From contig JAJPHF010000014.1 in the NCBI GenBank assembly GCA_021325365.1, forward strand, positions 1-64,000: 64,000 nt of DNA, given 5' to 3'. Positions 16,756 to 25,252 of this stretch are shown here, in pieces; position 1 is the first letter of the stretch; the number at the start of each line of letters is the position of its first letter. Under the pieces are notes generated by a model, which worked only from the letters and a program-made list of their open reading frames with translations, was not told the DNA's origin and made no database searches. The translations under genes were made by a program, and so were the position numbers. Source of the DNA: Pseudomonadota bacterium (GTDB taxonomy: Bacteria; Chloroflexota; UBA6077; JAJPHF01).

Positions 16756-18689
16756 CGCGCCGGCTCCGCATCCGGGCTGGGCCGCTCGCTCAACAGCCAG
16801 CCCAACAGGGCGTAGACGACGAGGCCCAGCCCGAGGACGAGGAGGACGATGTGGACCAGGGCGCCCACGAAGGCGACCGCCAGCCCGGCGGCGAGCAGCA
16901 GCGGCCAGTACGTCTGCTCGGGTAGCTCCACGTCGGCGGGGTGTGCCGGCTGGGCAGGGACAGACTCGTCGCGGTGAGTGTCGCGTGCGGGCTGCGGCGC
17001 GGCGGCCGGCTGGCCCAGCCCCGCGGCGCCGCCACCCGAGCGCCCGCGCCTCCAGTCGGGGTCCTCGGGATGCTTCAGGTCCCAGAGCGGGCGGGCGCTC
17101 CGCACGGGCGGATGGGTGACGAAGTTCCAGGGCGGCGGCGGCGAGGTCGTCGCCCACTCCAGCGTCCAGGCGTCCCAGGGATCGGGTCCCGCGACCTCGC
17201 CGTGGCGCAGCGAGCGCAGCACGTTCACGATGAAGACGAGCACGCCGATCCCGAGGATGAAGGCGCCGACCGTCTCGGCGAAGTTGATGTACTCCCAGCC
17301 CTGATCGGGCGCGTACGTGTAGACGCGGCGGGGCATGCCCAAGAGGCCCAGGAAGTGCATCGGGAAGAAGGTCAGGTTGAAGCCGAAGAACGTCAGCACG
17401 ACGTGCCAGATGCCCAGCCGCTCGCTCAGGCGCCGCCCGGTCATTTTCGGGAACCAGTAGTAGAGGCCCGCGAAGACGGCGAGCATACTGCCGCCGAACA
17501 GCACGTAGTGCATGTGCGCGACGATGAAGTAGCTGTCGGTGACTTGCCAATCGAACGGTACGACGGCTACCATCACGCCGCTTAGGCCGCCGATGATGAA
17601 GTTGCCGATGAAGCCGATCGCGAAGTGCATGGCGGCCGTGAGGCGGATCGTCCCGTGCCACATCGTGCCAATCCAGTTGAAGATCTTGATCGCGGTGGGC
17701 ACGGCGATCGTCATGCTGGACGCGGCGAAGAACGCCTGGGCGGTCACGGGCAGGCCGACGGCGAACATGTGGTGCGCCCAGACGAGGAAGGAGAGAAAGC
17801 CGATGGCCACGCCCGAAAACGCGACCATGTAGTAGCCGAAGAGCGGCTTCCGCGAGAACACCGGCACGACCTCGGAGATAATTCCGAAGGCGGGCAGGAT
17901 CAGGATGTAGACCTCCGGATGCCCGAAGCTCCAGAACAGGTGCTGCCAGAGCAGCGGATCGCCGCCCACCGGCGCCAAGTAGAAACCCGTGCCAAGGTGG
18001 CGGTCGAGGAATAGCAGCGCCGCGGCGACGGCGAGGCTCGGCATGGCCACGAGCGTAAGGACCGCCGTCACCATGGTCATCCAGACGAAGAGCGGCATCC
18101 GGCCAATCGTCATCCCCGGGGCGCGCAGGCAGAAGATCGTCGTCAAGAAGTTGATCGAGCCCGCGATCGACGAGATGCCCAGCAGCTCGATGCCAAGTAT
18201 CCAGAAGTCGAGGTTCGGCGTGGGCGAGAACGGCGCGGTCGTCAACGGGGCGTAGGCGAACCAGCCGGCGTCGGGCGCTGCGCCAAACAGGAAGCTGCTG
18301 TAGAGGAAGATGCCCCCAAACAGCAGAACCCAGTAGCCCAGCGCGTTGAGGCGCGGGAAGGCGATGTCGCGCGCGCCGATCATCAGCGGCACCAAGTAGT
18401 TCCCGAGCCCCACGAGCATTGGCATCATGAACAGGAAGATCATGGTGGTGCCGTGCATCGTGAAGATCTGGTTGTACGTGTCGGGCGCCAGCAGCGTGCT
18501 CCGGGGCAGCGCCAGCTGCGTGCGCATGAGCAGCGCTTCCACGCCGCCAAACAGAAAGAAGGTAAACGTCGTGCAGATGTACAGGATGCCGATGCGCTTG
18601 TGGTCGGTCGTCCCCAGCCAGGCCAGCAGCCCCGTGTGAGGGAGGGCCGCCCCGTGAGGGCGGGCGGTGCCGACGGCAGTGGCGGCCAT
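16752..18689 (-). CDS. ctaD: Cytochrome c oxidase subunit I with fused C-terminal membrane hairpin
   Basis: The catalytic subunit of an A-type heme-copper oxidase: 645 aa, longer than the usual ~530-560. Twelve core helices contain WSFGHPEVYILILP (Glu of the D-channel, CuB His and cross-linking Tyr), the CuB/heme His cluster (WAHHMFAVG; IVAHMHYVLFGGSM) and TDHKRIG at the N-terminus. After the core is a ~70-residue Gly/Pro/Asp linker, then two extra TM segments (YWPLLLAAGLAVAFVGALVH and LVLGLGLVVYALLGWLLSER), resembling a subunit IV-type hairpin fused to subunit I. Followed by cox3 with ATGA overlap. Confidence 0.95.
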   Translation of the reverse strand: MAATAVGTARPHGAALPHTGLLAWLGTTDHKRIGILYICTTFTFFLFGGVEALLMRTQLALPRSTLLAPDTYNQIFTMHGTTMIFLFMMPMLVGLGNYLVPLMIGARDIAFPRLNALGYWVLLFGGIFLYSSFLFGAAPDAGWFAYAPLTTAPFSPTPNLDFWILGIELLGISSIAGSINFLTTIFCLRAPGMTIGRMPLFVWMTMVTAVLTLVAMPSLAVAAALLFLDRHLGTGFYLAPVGGDPLLWQHLFWSFGHPEVYILILPAFGIISEVVPVFSRKPLFGYYMVAFSGVAIGFLSFLVWAHHMFAVGLPVTAQAFFAASSMTIAVPTAIKIFNWIGTMWHGTIRLTAAMHFAIGFIGNFIIGGLSGVMVAVVPFDWQVTDSYFIVAHMHYVLFGGSMLAVFAGLYYWFPKMTGRRLSERLGIWHVVLTFFGFNLTFFPMHFLGLLGMPRRVYTYAPDQGWEYINFAETVGAFILGIGVLVFIVNVLRSLRHGEVAGPDPWDAWTLEWATTSPPPPWNFVTHPPVRSARPLWDLKHPEDPDWRRGRSGGGAAGLGQPAAAPQPARDTHRDESVPAQPAHPADVELPEQTYWPLLLAAGLAVAFVGALVHIVLLVLGLGLVVYALLGWLLSERPSPDAEPAR

Positions 18690-18708
18690 ACGCTTCTCTG
18701 CTCCCCCG

Positions 18709-19722
18709 CTACTCGAGCTGACTGAGGAACGCGACCAGCTTGGCCACGCTCGCGTCGTCCAGGTTCAGGTTTGGCATGTCGCTGCCTGGCTTGACGGCCT
18801 GCGGGTTGCTCAGCCAGTCGGCCAGGTCGGACGAGGTGTTGGGCAGCGTGCCGGCCGCGATCTCGGCGCGGCTGGCCAGGTGGGTCAAGTCAGGCCCCAC
18901 CTGGCCCTGCGCCGGGCTGCCCTGGATCGTGTGGCAGCCGGCGCACGTGGAGGCCATGAAGAGGTCGCGGCCCTGCTGTGCGTCCTGGCCGATCACCGTG
19001 GCGGCCGGGCCTTGCTGGCTGCGCACCCAGGCGGCGAACTGGTCGGGCGGCTCGGCGACGATCAGGAGACGCATGTTCGCGTGCTGCAGACCGCAGAACT
19101 CGGCGCACTCGCCCCGGTAGACGCCGGCGGTGTCGGCGTGCAAGTAGATGCGATTGTCGTGGCCGGGAATCACGTCGGTCTTGCCGAAGAGCTGCGGCAC
19201 CCAGAAGCTGTGGATGACGTTGTCCGAATCGAGCTGGAACTCCACCATCTCGCCCACCGGCACGTGCGCCTCGTTCGCCGTGGTCACCTGCTGGTCTAGA
19301 TACTGAAACTCCCACCACCACTGGTGCCCGACGACCCGCACATGGAGCGTGGAGGCCGCGGCCGCGTTCGGCTGCACCACGTCGCGAATCACGCGGATCG
19401 TGGCCACGACCACCCCGGCCAGGATCACGATCGGAATGATCGTCCAGGTGAACTCGAGGACGTGGTTGCTCGCGATCTGCGGCGGCGTGGGGGCATCCGG
19501 GCCGGCGCGGAAGCGCACGGCGCAGTAGAGCAGCAGCCCGGTGACCAGGAAAAATACGGCAGCGGCAATCCCGGTGATGATCCAGGTGAGGTGAAGGATC
19601 TCGTCGGCCTCACTCGACGCGGGAACGAGTACCGTTGGGGTCGCGGCGCAGCCGGGAGCCAGGAGGAGCGCGGCGGAGAGAGTGAGTGCCCTCGCGTAGC
19701 TCGCCCAGGGGTGGCGGGGCAT
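18709..19722 (-). CDS. ctaC: Cytochrome c oxidase subunit II with C-terminal cytochrome c domain (caa3 type)
   Basis: A 337-aa lipoprotein subunit II: signal with lipobox LLLAPGC, two TM helices (IITGIAAAVFFLVTGLLLYC; WTIIPIVILAGVVVATIRV), the CuA cupredoxin domain with GHQWWWEFQY and ligand set GECAEFCGLQHANM, and a fused cytochrome c domain with one CAGCH site and Met in GSDMPNL. The fusion defines a caa3 oxidase, which takes electrons directly from ActE-like cytochromes. First gene of the oxidase/ACIII run, 19 bp before cox1. The upstream region holds four phased CCTGA boxes. Confidence 0.95.
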   Translation of the reverse strand: MPRHPWASYARALTLSAALLLAPGCAATPTVLVPASSEADEILHLTWIITGIAAAVFFLVTGLLLYCAVRFRAGPDAPTPPQIASNHVLEFTWTIIPIVILAGVVVATIRVIRDVVQPNAAAASTLHVRVVGHQWWWEFQYLDQQVTTANEAHVPVGEMVEFQLDSDNVIHSFWVPQLFGKTDVIPGHDNRIYLHADTAGVYRGECAEFCGLQHANMRLLIVAEPPDQFAAWVRSQQGPAATVIGQDAQQGRDLFMASTCAGCHTIQGSPAQGQVGPDLTHLASRAEIAAGTLPNTSSDLADWLSNPQAVKPGSDMPNLNLDDASVAKLVAFLSQLE

Positions 19723-20193
19723 GCGCCGCTCCTTGGCCCGCCGGCTGCCCGGGGTACGGCGGCGGGAGGCGAGCCGAGAGATTCCTCGTCATGCTACTCG
19801 GCGGCGCCTGAGAGCTTCCTGACAGCTTCCGCGCGCCGCCTGAATGCCGCCTGAACAGTGAGGAGGGCGGGAGCCGGTAGCCCAGCGCGGCAGGAGGGCC
19901 GCAGCCGGCGCCGGTGGTGTGCGGGCGGCAGTGCTGAGCTGAAGGCTGGCTCGCGAGCCTGCCACGGGACCGCCGGCGCGGCGCGCGGTCTGCCTCGCGG
20001 CCCGTCGATTGGCCTCAACACGTTTACAGGCAGACGCTCCGACCAGTAAGATTGGCTGGGCGAGCACCGGGCCGCACCGCGACTCGTCGACGGCGAGCGG
20101 GGATGAGCATGCGGCCATCGTGGAACGACTCTTGCTTTGCGCCGGCTAACCTCGCCTCCGGTCAGCCGGCGGCGGGCTGGCACGGGGGGACGG
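19723..20193. other. Divergent intergenic region between cox2 and receiver-protein gene
   Basis: About 470 bp without a convincing gene. It must carry promoters for the respiratory operon (minus) and probably for the receiver gene (plus). The only structured element I can see is the array of CCTGA boxes at 19807-19854, described separately. The open frames here are low-complexity. Confidence 0.5.
19807..19854 (-). promoter_or_regulatory. Four phased CCTGA/TCAGG boxes upstream of cox2 (putative OmpR/PhoB-type operator)
   Basis: CCTGA occurs at 19807, 19818, 19839 and 19850: spacings 11, 21, 11. The flanks also repeat, as TGAGAGCTTCC / TGACAGCTTCC and GCCGCCTGAAT / GCCGCCTGAAC, i.e. two pairs of 11-bp tandem direct repeats with pair centres 32 bp (three turns) apart. 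Winged-helix OmpR-family regulators bind such 11-bp head-to-tail repeats. The nearest box is 85 bp upstream of the cox2 start. Confidence 0.6.
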
Positions 20194-20925
20194 ATGGACG
20201 AGCGGCCGCTGGCGATTCTGATCGTCGAAGACGACCGCGACATCAGCGAACTGCTACGGACTGCGCTCGAGGCCGAGGGCTTCGACGTGCGCGTGGCCAG
20301 CGACGGCCGCGCGGCGCTGCAGGCGCTTGACGACGCGCAGCCCGACGTTCTGTTGCTCGATCTCATGCTCCCTGACGTCGACGGGCTGGAGCTGTGCGCA
20401 CGCGTACGGGAGCAGCAGGCGCCCGCCCCATATCTCCCAGTCATCATGCTCACGGCGCTCGATACTACCGCCTACAAGCAGCTTGGATTCGCACGCGGCG
20501 CCGACGACTACGTCACGAAGCCATTCGACCTGCCCGAGCTGCTCGCGCGCGTGCGCGTGTGGGGCGCGACGTCGCGCCGCATCCGCGCCATGCAGCTCGC
20601 CCGCGAGCGCCTGGAGGCGGAGCGGCAGACGGCGCAGGACCAGGCGATCCGGCACATGGCGCTGGCGATCCCCGATGCGGTCAATCAAAGCCTAAGCGAA
20701 GTGTACGGCTACGCGGAGCTGCTGGCGAACCGGCCGGGGGCCGACCCCGCCGCGCAGGAGCTGTGCGCGCGGATTCGCGAGGCGACCGACCGGCTGGTCG
20801 CGATCATCGACCAGCTTGCCAACGCCGCGCGCTACGTTACCAAACGCTATGGCGCCGACATTGAAGTGCTGGACGTCAAACGGGCGAGCGAAGCGGCCGG
20901 ATCGTCCGGCTCGGAGAGTCGCTAA
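20194..20925 (+). CDS. Response-regulator receiver protein with degenerate histidine-kinase-like helical tail
   Basis: A 243-aa protein. Residues ~7-125 are a complete receiver domain: acidic pair in VEDDRD, phospho-acceptor in LLLDLMLPD, Thr in IMLTAL and Lys in DYVTKPFDLPELLARV. There is no DNA-binding domain. A coiled coil (~130-150) leads to a helical segment ending in VNQSLSEVYGYAELLANRP, which resembles the HisKA dimerisation helix (typically SHELRTPLTAILGYAELL), but the His-Glu pair is replaced by Ile-Pro, so it cannot autophosphorylate in the usual way. No ATPase domain is present. It probably binds partners after phosphorylation. ATG at 20194 follows GGGGGGA. Confidence 0.85.
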   Translation: MDERPLAILIVEDDRDISELLRTALEAEGFDVRVASDGRAALQALDDAQPDVLLLDLMLPDVDGLELCARVREQQAPAPYLPVIMLTALDTTAYKQLGFARGADDYVTKPFDLPELLARVRVWGATSRRIRAMQLARERLEAERQTAQDQAIRHMALAIPDAVNQSLSEVYGYAELLANRPGADPAAQELCARIREATDRLVAIIDQLANAARYVTKRYGADIEVLDVKRASEAAGSSGSESR

Positions 20926-21066
20926 CGCCGCACCCGGTGCGGTTTCATCCCTCCCGCGCCGCCCCGGTGGCCTGCCCGGCCGCGCTCCGGCCGTATGTTA
21001 TGATGAAGTTGGATGCCAGGAAACTTGGCCGGCGCTTGTCTCGCGGCGTGGGGAGTGGACGACAGA

Positions 21067-22188
21067 ATGGCTGCCACGGTGAGCCAGGACGACGTGTTGC
21101 GCGTCCTGGGGACGATTCAAGATCCTGACCTGCACCGCGACATCGTCTCGCTCGGGTTCATTCAAGACCTCAAGATCGAGGACGGGCGCGTAAGCTTCGC
21201 GATCGTGCTCACGACGCCCGCGTGCCCCGTGCGTGACCAGATGCAAGCCGCCGCGGAGCGCGTGGTGCGTGGGCTGCCGGGCGTGCGCGAGGTTAGCGTG
21301 ACGATGCGCGCGAACACGACGATGGGCCGCACGCCGCAGGGGCCGCAAGAGCGAGTGCTGCCGGGCGTTCGGCACGTCGTGGCAGTCGCCAGCGTGAAGG
21401 GTGGTGTGGGCAAGTCCACCACCTCGGTAAATCTAGCGCTGGCGCTGGCCGCCACGGGCGCCCGCGTGGGCCTGCTCGACGCCGATATCCACGGGCCCAA
21501 CATCCCGCTCATGATGGGCATCCGGCAGGCGCCGGAGGTCCGGGGCGAGGAGGGCAAGATCATTCCCATCATGGCGTATGGTGTGAAGCTGATCTCGATC
21601 GGCTTCTTCCTGGGACCGGACGAGCAGGCGGTGATCTGGCGCGGGCCAATGGTCCACAGCGCCATCCAGCAGTTCGTGCGCGACGTCAAGTGGGGAGAGC
21701 TAGACTACCTGGTGGTCGATCTGCCGCCGGGCACCGGCGACGCGCCGCTGAGCCTCAGCCAGATCGTGCCGCTCTCGGGCGTCGTGGTAGTCACAACGCC
21801 GCAGGACGTGGCGCTTCAGGACGTGGTCAAGGGCATCGCGATGTTCCGCCGCCTGGAAGTACCCATCGTGGGTATCGTCGAGAACATGGCGTACTTCATC
21901 TGTCCCTGCTGCCATACCCGCACGGACATCTTCGGGACGGGCGGCGGCCACCGCCTGGCCGAGCGGACGAATCTGCCGTTCCTGGGTGAGGTGCCGCTGG
22001 ACACGGCCATCCGGGAGGGCGGGGACCAGGGCCGACCGGTTGTCGTCGCCGCGCCGGACTCGCCACAGGCCGAGGCGTTCCGCCAAGTGGCGGGCGCTAC
22101 GGCCGCGCGGCTAAGCGTGCTGGCCTACCAGCAGAGCGATGGTGGCCAGAAGGCAGCCGGCGTCCCGATCAAGTTCTTTGGCCGCTAG
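21067..22188 (+). CDS. Mrp/NBP35-family Fe-S carrier ATPase
   Basis: A 373-aa cytoplasmic P-loop ATPase involved in iron-sulfur cluster carriage. The N-terminal ~85 residues are a MIP18/DUF59 domain (VLRVLGTIQDPDLHRDIVSL; TPACPVRDQM). The deviant Walker A is VASVKGGVGKSTTSVNLAL; DADIHGPNIPLMMGI, DYLVVDLPPGTGDAPLSL and the CxxC pair in ICPCC (cluster site of ApbC/Mrp dimers) follow. ATG at 21067 is taken because GGAG lies upstream and the DUF59 domain starts there. A role in maturing the Fe-S proteins of the nearby respiratory complex is only inference. Confidence 0.93.
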   Translation: MAATVSQDDVLRVLGTIQDPDLHRDIVSLGFIQDLKIEDGRVSFAIVLTTPACPVRDQMQAAAERVVRGLPGVREVSVTMRANTTMGRTPQGPQERVLPGVRHVVAVASVKGGVGKSTTSVNLALALAATGARVGLLDADIHGPNIPLMMGIRQAPEVRGEEGKIIPIMAYGVKLISIGFFLGPDEQAVIWRGPMVHSAIQQFVRDVKWGELDYLVVDLPPGTGDAPLSLSQIVPLSGVVVVTTPQDVALQDVVKGIAMFRRLEVPIVGIVENMAYFICPCCHTRTDIFGTGGGHRLAERTNLPFLGEVPLDTAIREGGDQGRPVVVAAPDSPQAEAFRQVAGATAARLSVLAYQQSDGGQKAAGVPIKFFGR

Positions 22189-22298
22189 CCCGGCGGCCGC
22201 TCGCTTGTTCTCCGCACCCTTGGCCCGCACCGGCGCGACGCGAAGGCGTCCCCGGGCGGGCTTCTCGTTGCCTGCCGCGGAGGAGATGGACGGCCTGC

Positions 22299-23018
22299 AT
22301 GGAGTGGCTGTGGGGCGGCCTGGGCTGGCTGGTGGGCTGGGCGCTGAACGCGGTGGTCCACGAGCTGCCGCGCGGCCACGCTGTGGCCTGGCCGCGCTGC
22401 GCCGCGTGCGAACGGCGGCTAAGCCCGCTCGCACTGTCCGCACTCCTGCCGCGTGGCAGCGGGCGCTGCGCTGGCTGCGGCGCGCGGCCATTGCGGCTGG
22501 GGACGGGCCTCGAGCTGCCGACGGCGGTGCTGTTCGGCGCGCTCGCCTGGCGTTACGGGCTGTCGGTCGCGCTGATCGCCAACTCGGCCTTCGCGGCGTT
22601 TCTCGTGGCCGTGCTCGCGATCGACCTGCGCCACCGCTGGGTGTACGGCGTGATCTGCTACCCCGGAGTGCTGCTGGGGCTCTTGCTGAGCCCGCTGGCG
22701 GGTCCGGGCCCGATCGCCGCCGTCGCTGGCGCGCTGGCGGGCGGCGGCCTGTTCTTTTTGCTGTACTGGCTCGGGCGGCTGCTGTACCACGGCCAGGAGC
22801 CGATGGGCAGCGGCGACATCACGATCGCGGCGATGATCGGCGCGATGGTAGGGATCCAGCGCGTGCTGCCGGCGTTGTTCCTGGGCGGGATACTGGTGGC
22901 CGTCGTGTCCGTCGTGCTACTGCTGCTGCGGCGTGCTGGGGCCCGCAGCTACTTGCCTTACGGGGCGGGGCTGTGTGCCGGCGCGCTCCTGGTGCTGCTG
23001 CTGCCCGACGGCGGCTGA
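22299..23018 (+). CDS. Prepilin peptidase, A24 family (PilD-like)
   Basis: A 239-aa inner-membrane aspartyl protease that cleaves type IV prepilin or pseudopilin leaders. The N-terminal DiS_P_DiS domain has the four-Cys zinc site (CAAC and CAGC). Both catalytic aspartates are visible: VLAIDLRHRWV and MGSGDITIAAMIG (the GxGD motif). Six to eight TM helices. No pilin or secretion genes are adjacent, so its substrates must be encoded elsewhere. The gene ends 8 bp before a lipoprotein gene. Confidence 0.9.
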   Translation: MEWLWGGLGWLVGWALNAVVHELPRGHAVAWPRCAACERRLSPLALSALLPRGSGRCAGCGARPLRLGTGLELPTAVLFGALAWRYGLSVALIANSAFAAFLVAVLAIDLRHRWVYGVICYPGVLLGLLLSPLAGPGPIAAVAGALAGGGLFFLLYWLGRLLYHGQEPMGSGDITIAAMIGAMVGIQRVLPALFLGGILVAVVSVVLLLLRRAGARSYLPYGAGLCAGALLVLLLPDGG

Positions 23019-23026
23019 GCGCGCTA

Positions 23027-23671
23027 ATGGCCGGCGCGCTGGCGCTCGGCCTTACGCTGGGGTGCCGGGCGCCGGCCGCCGACGTGGCCGACGCGGCGTG
23101 GTGGGCGGCGCTCGCGCAGCCGCCACCCGCGAGCAGCGCCTGGCCGCTCGCGGCCCTAGTAGGGGGAGGGCCAGAGCTGGCCGGGGGGCACGGCGGCTGG
23201 CGCCTGGAGCGGGGCGCCGAGGACGCGGCAGAGGCGGTGTGCCACGCGGCCGGCGGAGCGCCGTGGCGCGCGGTGCCGGGAGTCGCGGCGGCCGACGACG
23301 TGGACGTGCGGGTACGGGCGCGCACTGAGCCGAGCGCGGGCGAGCGCTACGGCGTGGCGGTCCACTTGCAGGACGCGGACAACTACTATCTGGCGCGCGT
23401 GGACACGCGGAACAACAACGTGCGCCTGTATCGGCGGCAGGGTGGCACGCTGTCGCTGCTGGCGGCGCGCGATCTCGGCGTGTCGGTCGGACAGTGGCAT
23501 GACCTGGCGGTGCGGGCGCATGGCGCACGGCTCGCCGTGGCGCTGGACGGGGAGCCGCTGCTCCAGGCGACGGACGACGCGCTATCCGGCGGGGCGATTG
23601 GACTGTGGGCGGATGCCCAGGCGCGGGCGTGCTTCGCCGGGCTCTGGCTGACGTCGAGCGGCGCGCCGTAG
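23027..23671 (+). CDS. Lipoprotein with LamG/DUF1080-like beta-sandwich domain
   Basis: A 214-aa exported lipoprotein: signal with lipobox LTLGC near residue 13, an Ala/Trp-rich stretch, then from ~90 on a concanavalin-like domain typical of 3-keto-disaccharide hydrolase/LamG proteins (VAVHLQDADNYYLARVDTRN; LSLLAARDLGVSVGQWHDLA; ALDGEPLLQATDDALSGGAI; GLWADAQARACFAGLWL). The fold usually binds carbohydrate or surfaces; I cannot assign enzymatic residues. The ATG at 23027 is 8 bp after the prepilin peptidase stop, suggesting co-transcription. Confidence 0.75.
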   Translation: MAGALALGLTLGCRAPAADVADAAWWAALAQPPPASSAWPLAALVGGGPELAGGHGGWRLERGAEDAAEAVCHAAGGAPWRAVPGVAAADDVDVRVRARTEPSAGERYGVAVHLQDADNYYLARVDTRNNNVRLYRRQGGTLSLLAARDLGVSVGQWHDLAVRAHGARLAVALDGEPLLQATDDALSGGAIGLWADAQARACFAGLWLTSSGAP

Positions 23672-23706
23672 GCGGCGGCGCGGTTGAGCATGGACGGGGG
23701 TGGATC

Positions 23707-25005
23707 ATGGCCGACGTGCGTGGCTTTCGCGGCTTGCGGTACGCGCCGCAACGAGTGGGCGACCTGAGCGCGGTGGTCTGCCCGCCCTACGATGTAGTCT
23801 CGCCTCGCGAAGCGGCCGAGCTGCGGGCCGCGAGCCCGTACAACGCCATCCGGCTGGAGCTGCCCGAGCCGGAGGCCGGCGACACAGCGGGGCTAAGCCG
23901 CTACCGGCGCGCGGCCGAGACGCTGGCGGCGTGGCGCACGGAAGGCGTGCTGGCGCGTGACCCGGAGCCGGTGCTGTACGCGATCGAGGAGACGTTCGCC
24001 TGGGAGGGGACGACGCACCGCCGGCGTGGCGTCATGGCCGCCGTCCGGCTGGCCGACTGGGAGGCGCGCGTCGTCCTGCCGCACGAGCACACGCTGGCCG
24101 GCCCCAAGGCCGACCGGCTGGAGCTGCTGCGCGCCTGCCGGACGAACTTCAGTCCCATCTTCATGCTGTATCCGCCCCAGCCGGACGCGGAGGCGGCGCT
24201 GTGGCGAGCCGCGGAGTGCGAAGCGCCGCTGGCCGAGGTGCGGCTGCCCGATCAGCGCCAGACGCGCGTCTGGGCGGTGGGCCGCGACGGCGCCGCGCTC
24301 AGCAGGGCGCTGGCGGCGTGCCCGCTGTACATCGCGGATGGCCACCACCGGTACGAAACCGCGCTGCGCTACCGCGACGAGCGCCGTGCCGCAGGCTCAG
24401 ACGGGCCAGACGCCGGCTACGAGTTCGTGATGACGTACCTGGTGGCCATGGACGACCCGGGGCTCCTGGTGCTGCCCACGCACCGTGTCGTGCCTGCGGG
24501 CCGCGTTCCCGACGCCGCTCTGGACGCGCTGCTCGCCGAGCGCTTCGACGCCGAGGCGCGGCCGTTAGCGGCGGCGGGCGGCGTGCCGGGCGCGCTGGCC
24601 GAACTCGCGCGGCGGGGCGCGAGCGGCACGGCGCTCGCGCTGTACCGGCCCGGCGTCATCAGCTTCTTGCAGCCGCGCGCCGAGGCGGCGCGCTATCTGC
24701 CAGCCGAGCGACTGCCCGCCTGGCGGGCGCTGGACGTGGCCCAACTGGATAGCCTGCTGCTCCGGCCGCTGCTGGGGCCTGAGGCCGCCGAGGCGCTGAA
24801 CTACACGCGGGACGCCGCCGAGGCGGTCGCCGCCGTCGACGCCGGCGAGGCAGGGTTTGCGGTGCTTATGAACGCGACTCTGCCGACGCAGATCGCCGCG
24901 GTCGCAGACGTGAGCGAGCGGATGCCGCAGAAGTCCACCTACTTTTACCCCAAGCTGTCGTCTGGCCTCATGTTCCACGTCCTCGACGGCGCTGCAGTAG
25001 TGTGA
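23707..25005 (+). CDS. DUF1015 family protein
   Basis: A 432-aa cytoplasmic protein of the widespread DUF1015 family, whose function is not established. Typical features: the N-terminal GLRYAPQRVGDLSAVVCPPY followed by DVVSP; SPYNAIRLELPEP; VLPHEHTLAGPKADRLELLR; YIADGHHRYETALRYRDE; and the C-terminal TQIAAVADVSERMPQKSTYF with YPKLSSGLMFH. The family length of 400-450 aa is met. ATG at 23707 is chosen because the family N-terminus starts there; a short GGGGG stretch precedes it. Confidence 0.9.
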   Translation: MADVRGFRGLRYAPQRVGDLSAVVCPPYDVVSPREAAELRAASPYNAIRLELPEPEAGDTAGLSRYRRAAETLAAWRTEGVLARDPEPVLYAIEETFAWEGTTHRRRGVMAAVRLADWEARVVLPHEHTLAGPKADRLELLRACRTNFSPIFMLYPPQPDAEAALWRAAECEAPLAEVRLPDQRQTRVWAVGRDGAALSRALAACPLYIADGHHRYETALRYRDERRAAGSDGPDAGYEFVMTYLVAMDDPGLLVLPTHRVVPAGRVPDAALDALLAERFDAEARPLAAAGGVPGALAELARRGASGTALALYRPGVISFLQPRAEAARYLPAERLPAWRALDVAQLDSLLLRPLLGPEAAEALNYTRDAAEAVAAVDAGEAGFAVLMNATLPTQIAAVADVSERMPQKSTYFYPKLSSGLMFHVLDGAAVV

Positions 25006-25063
25006 TTGTGACACTCCCATCGCAATTCCGAAACGGCTAGCTATATCAAATCGTGACTCCATG

Positions 25064-25110
25064 TTGCGATCCTGCGATATTGGCTAGTACACGTCGCAAT
25101 CCTGCAATAT
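25064..25110. promoter_or_regulatory. Imperfect 17-bp direct repeats upstream of sigma-factor gene
   Basis: TTGCGATCCTGCGATAT (25064-25080) recurs as TCGCAATCCTGCAATAT (25094-25110): 14 of 17 identical, start-to-start exactly 30 bp, or about three helical turns. They lie in the 247-bp AT-richer gap between the DUF1015 and sigma-70 genes, about 140-190 bp before the sigma start. This suggests paired binding sites for a regulator of the sigma gene; the protein is unknown. Confidence 0.5.
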
Positions 25111-25252
25111 CTGCCCGATTTTGCACGAAACACCTGCTATGCTCCCCCTCGAAGACGCACGCGGCTCGTGAGCCGAGCACGTGCGGCGCGGCGCCGGCTG
25201 ACCGGCCGGGCGCACACTGCGGCGGACGCGCGGCGCGTCTGCGGGGGAAAGC

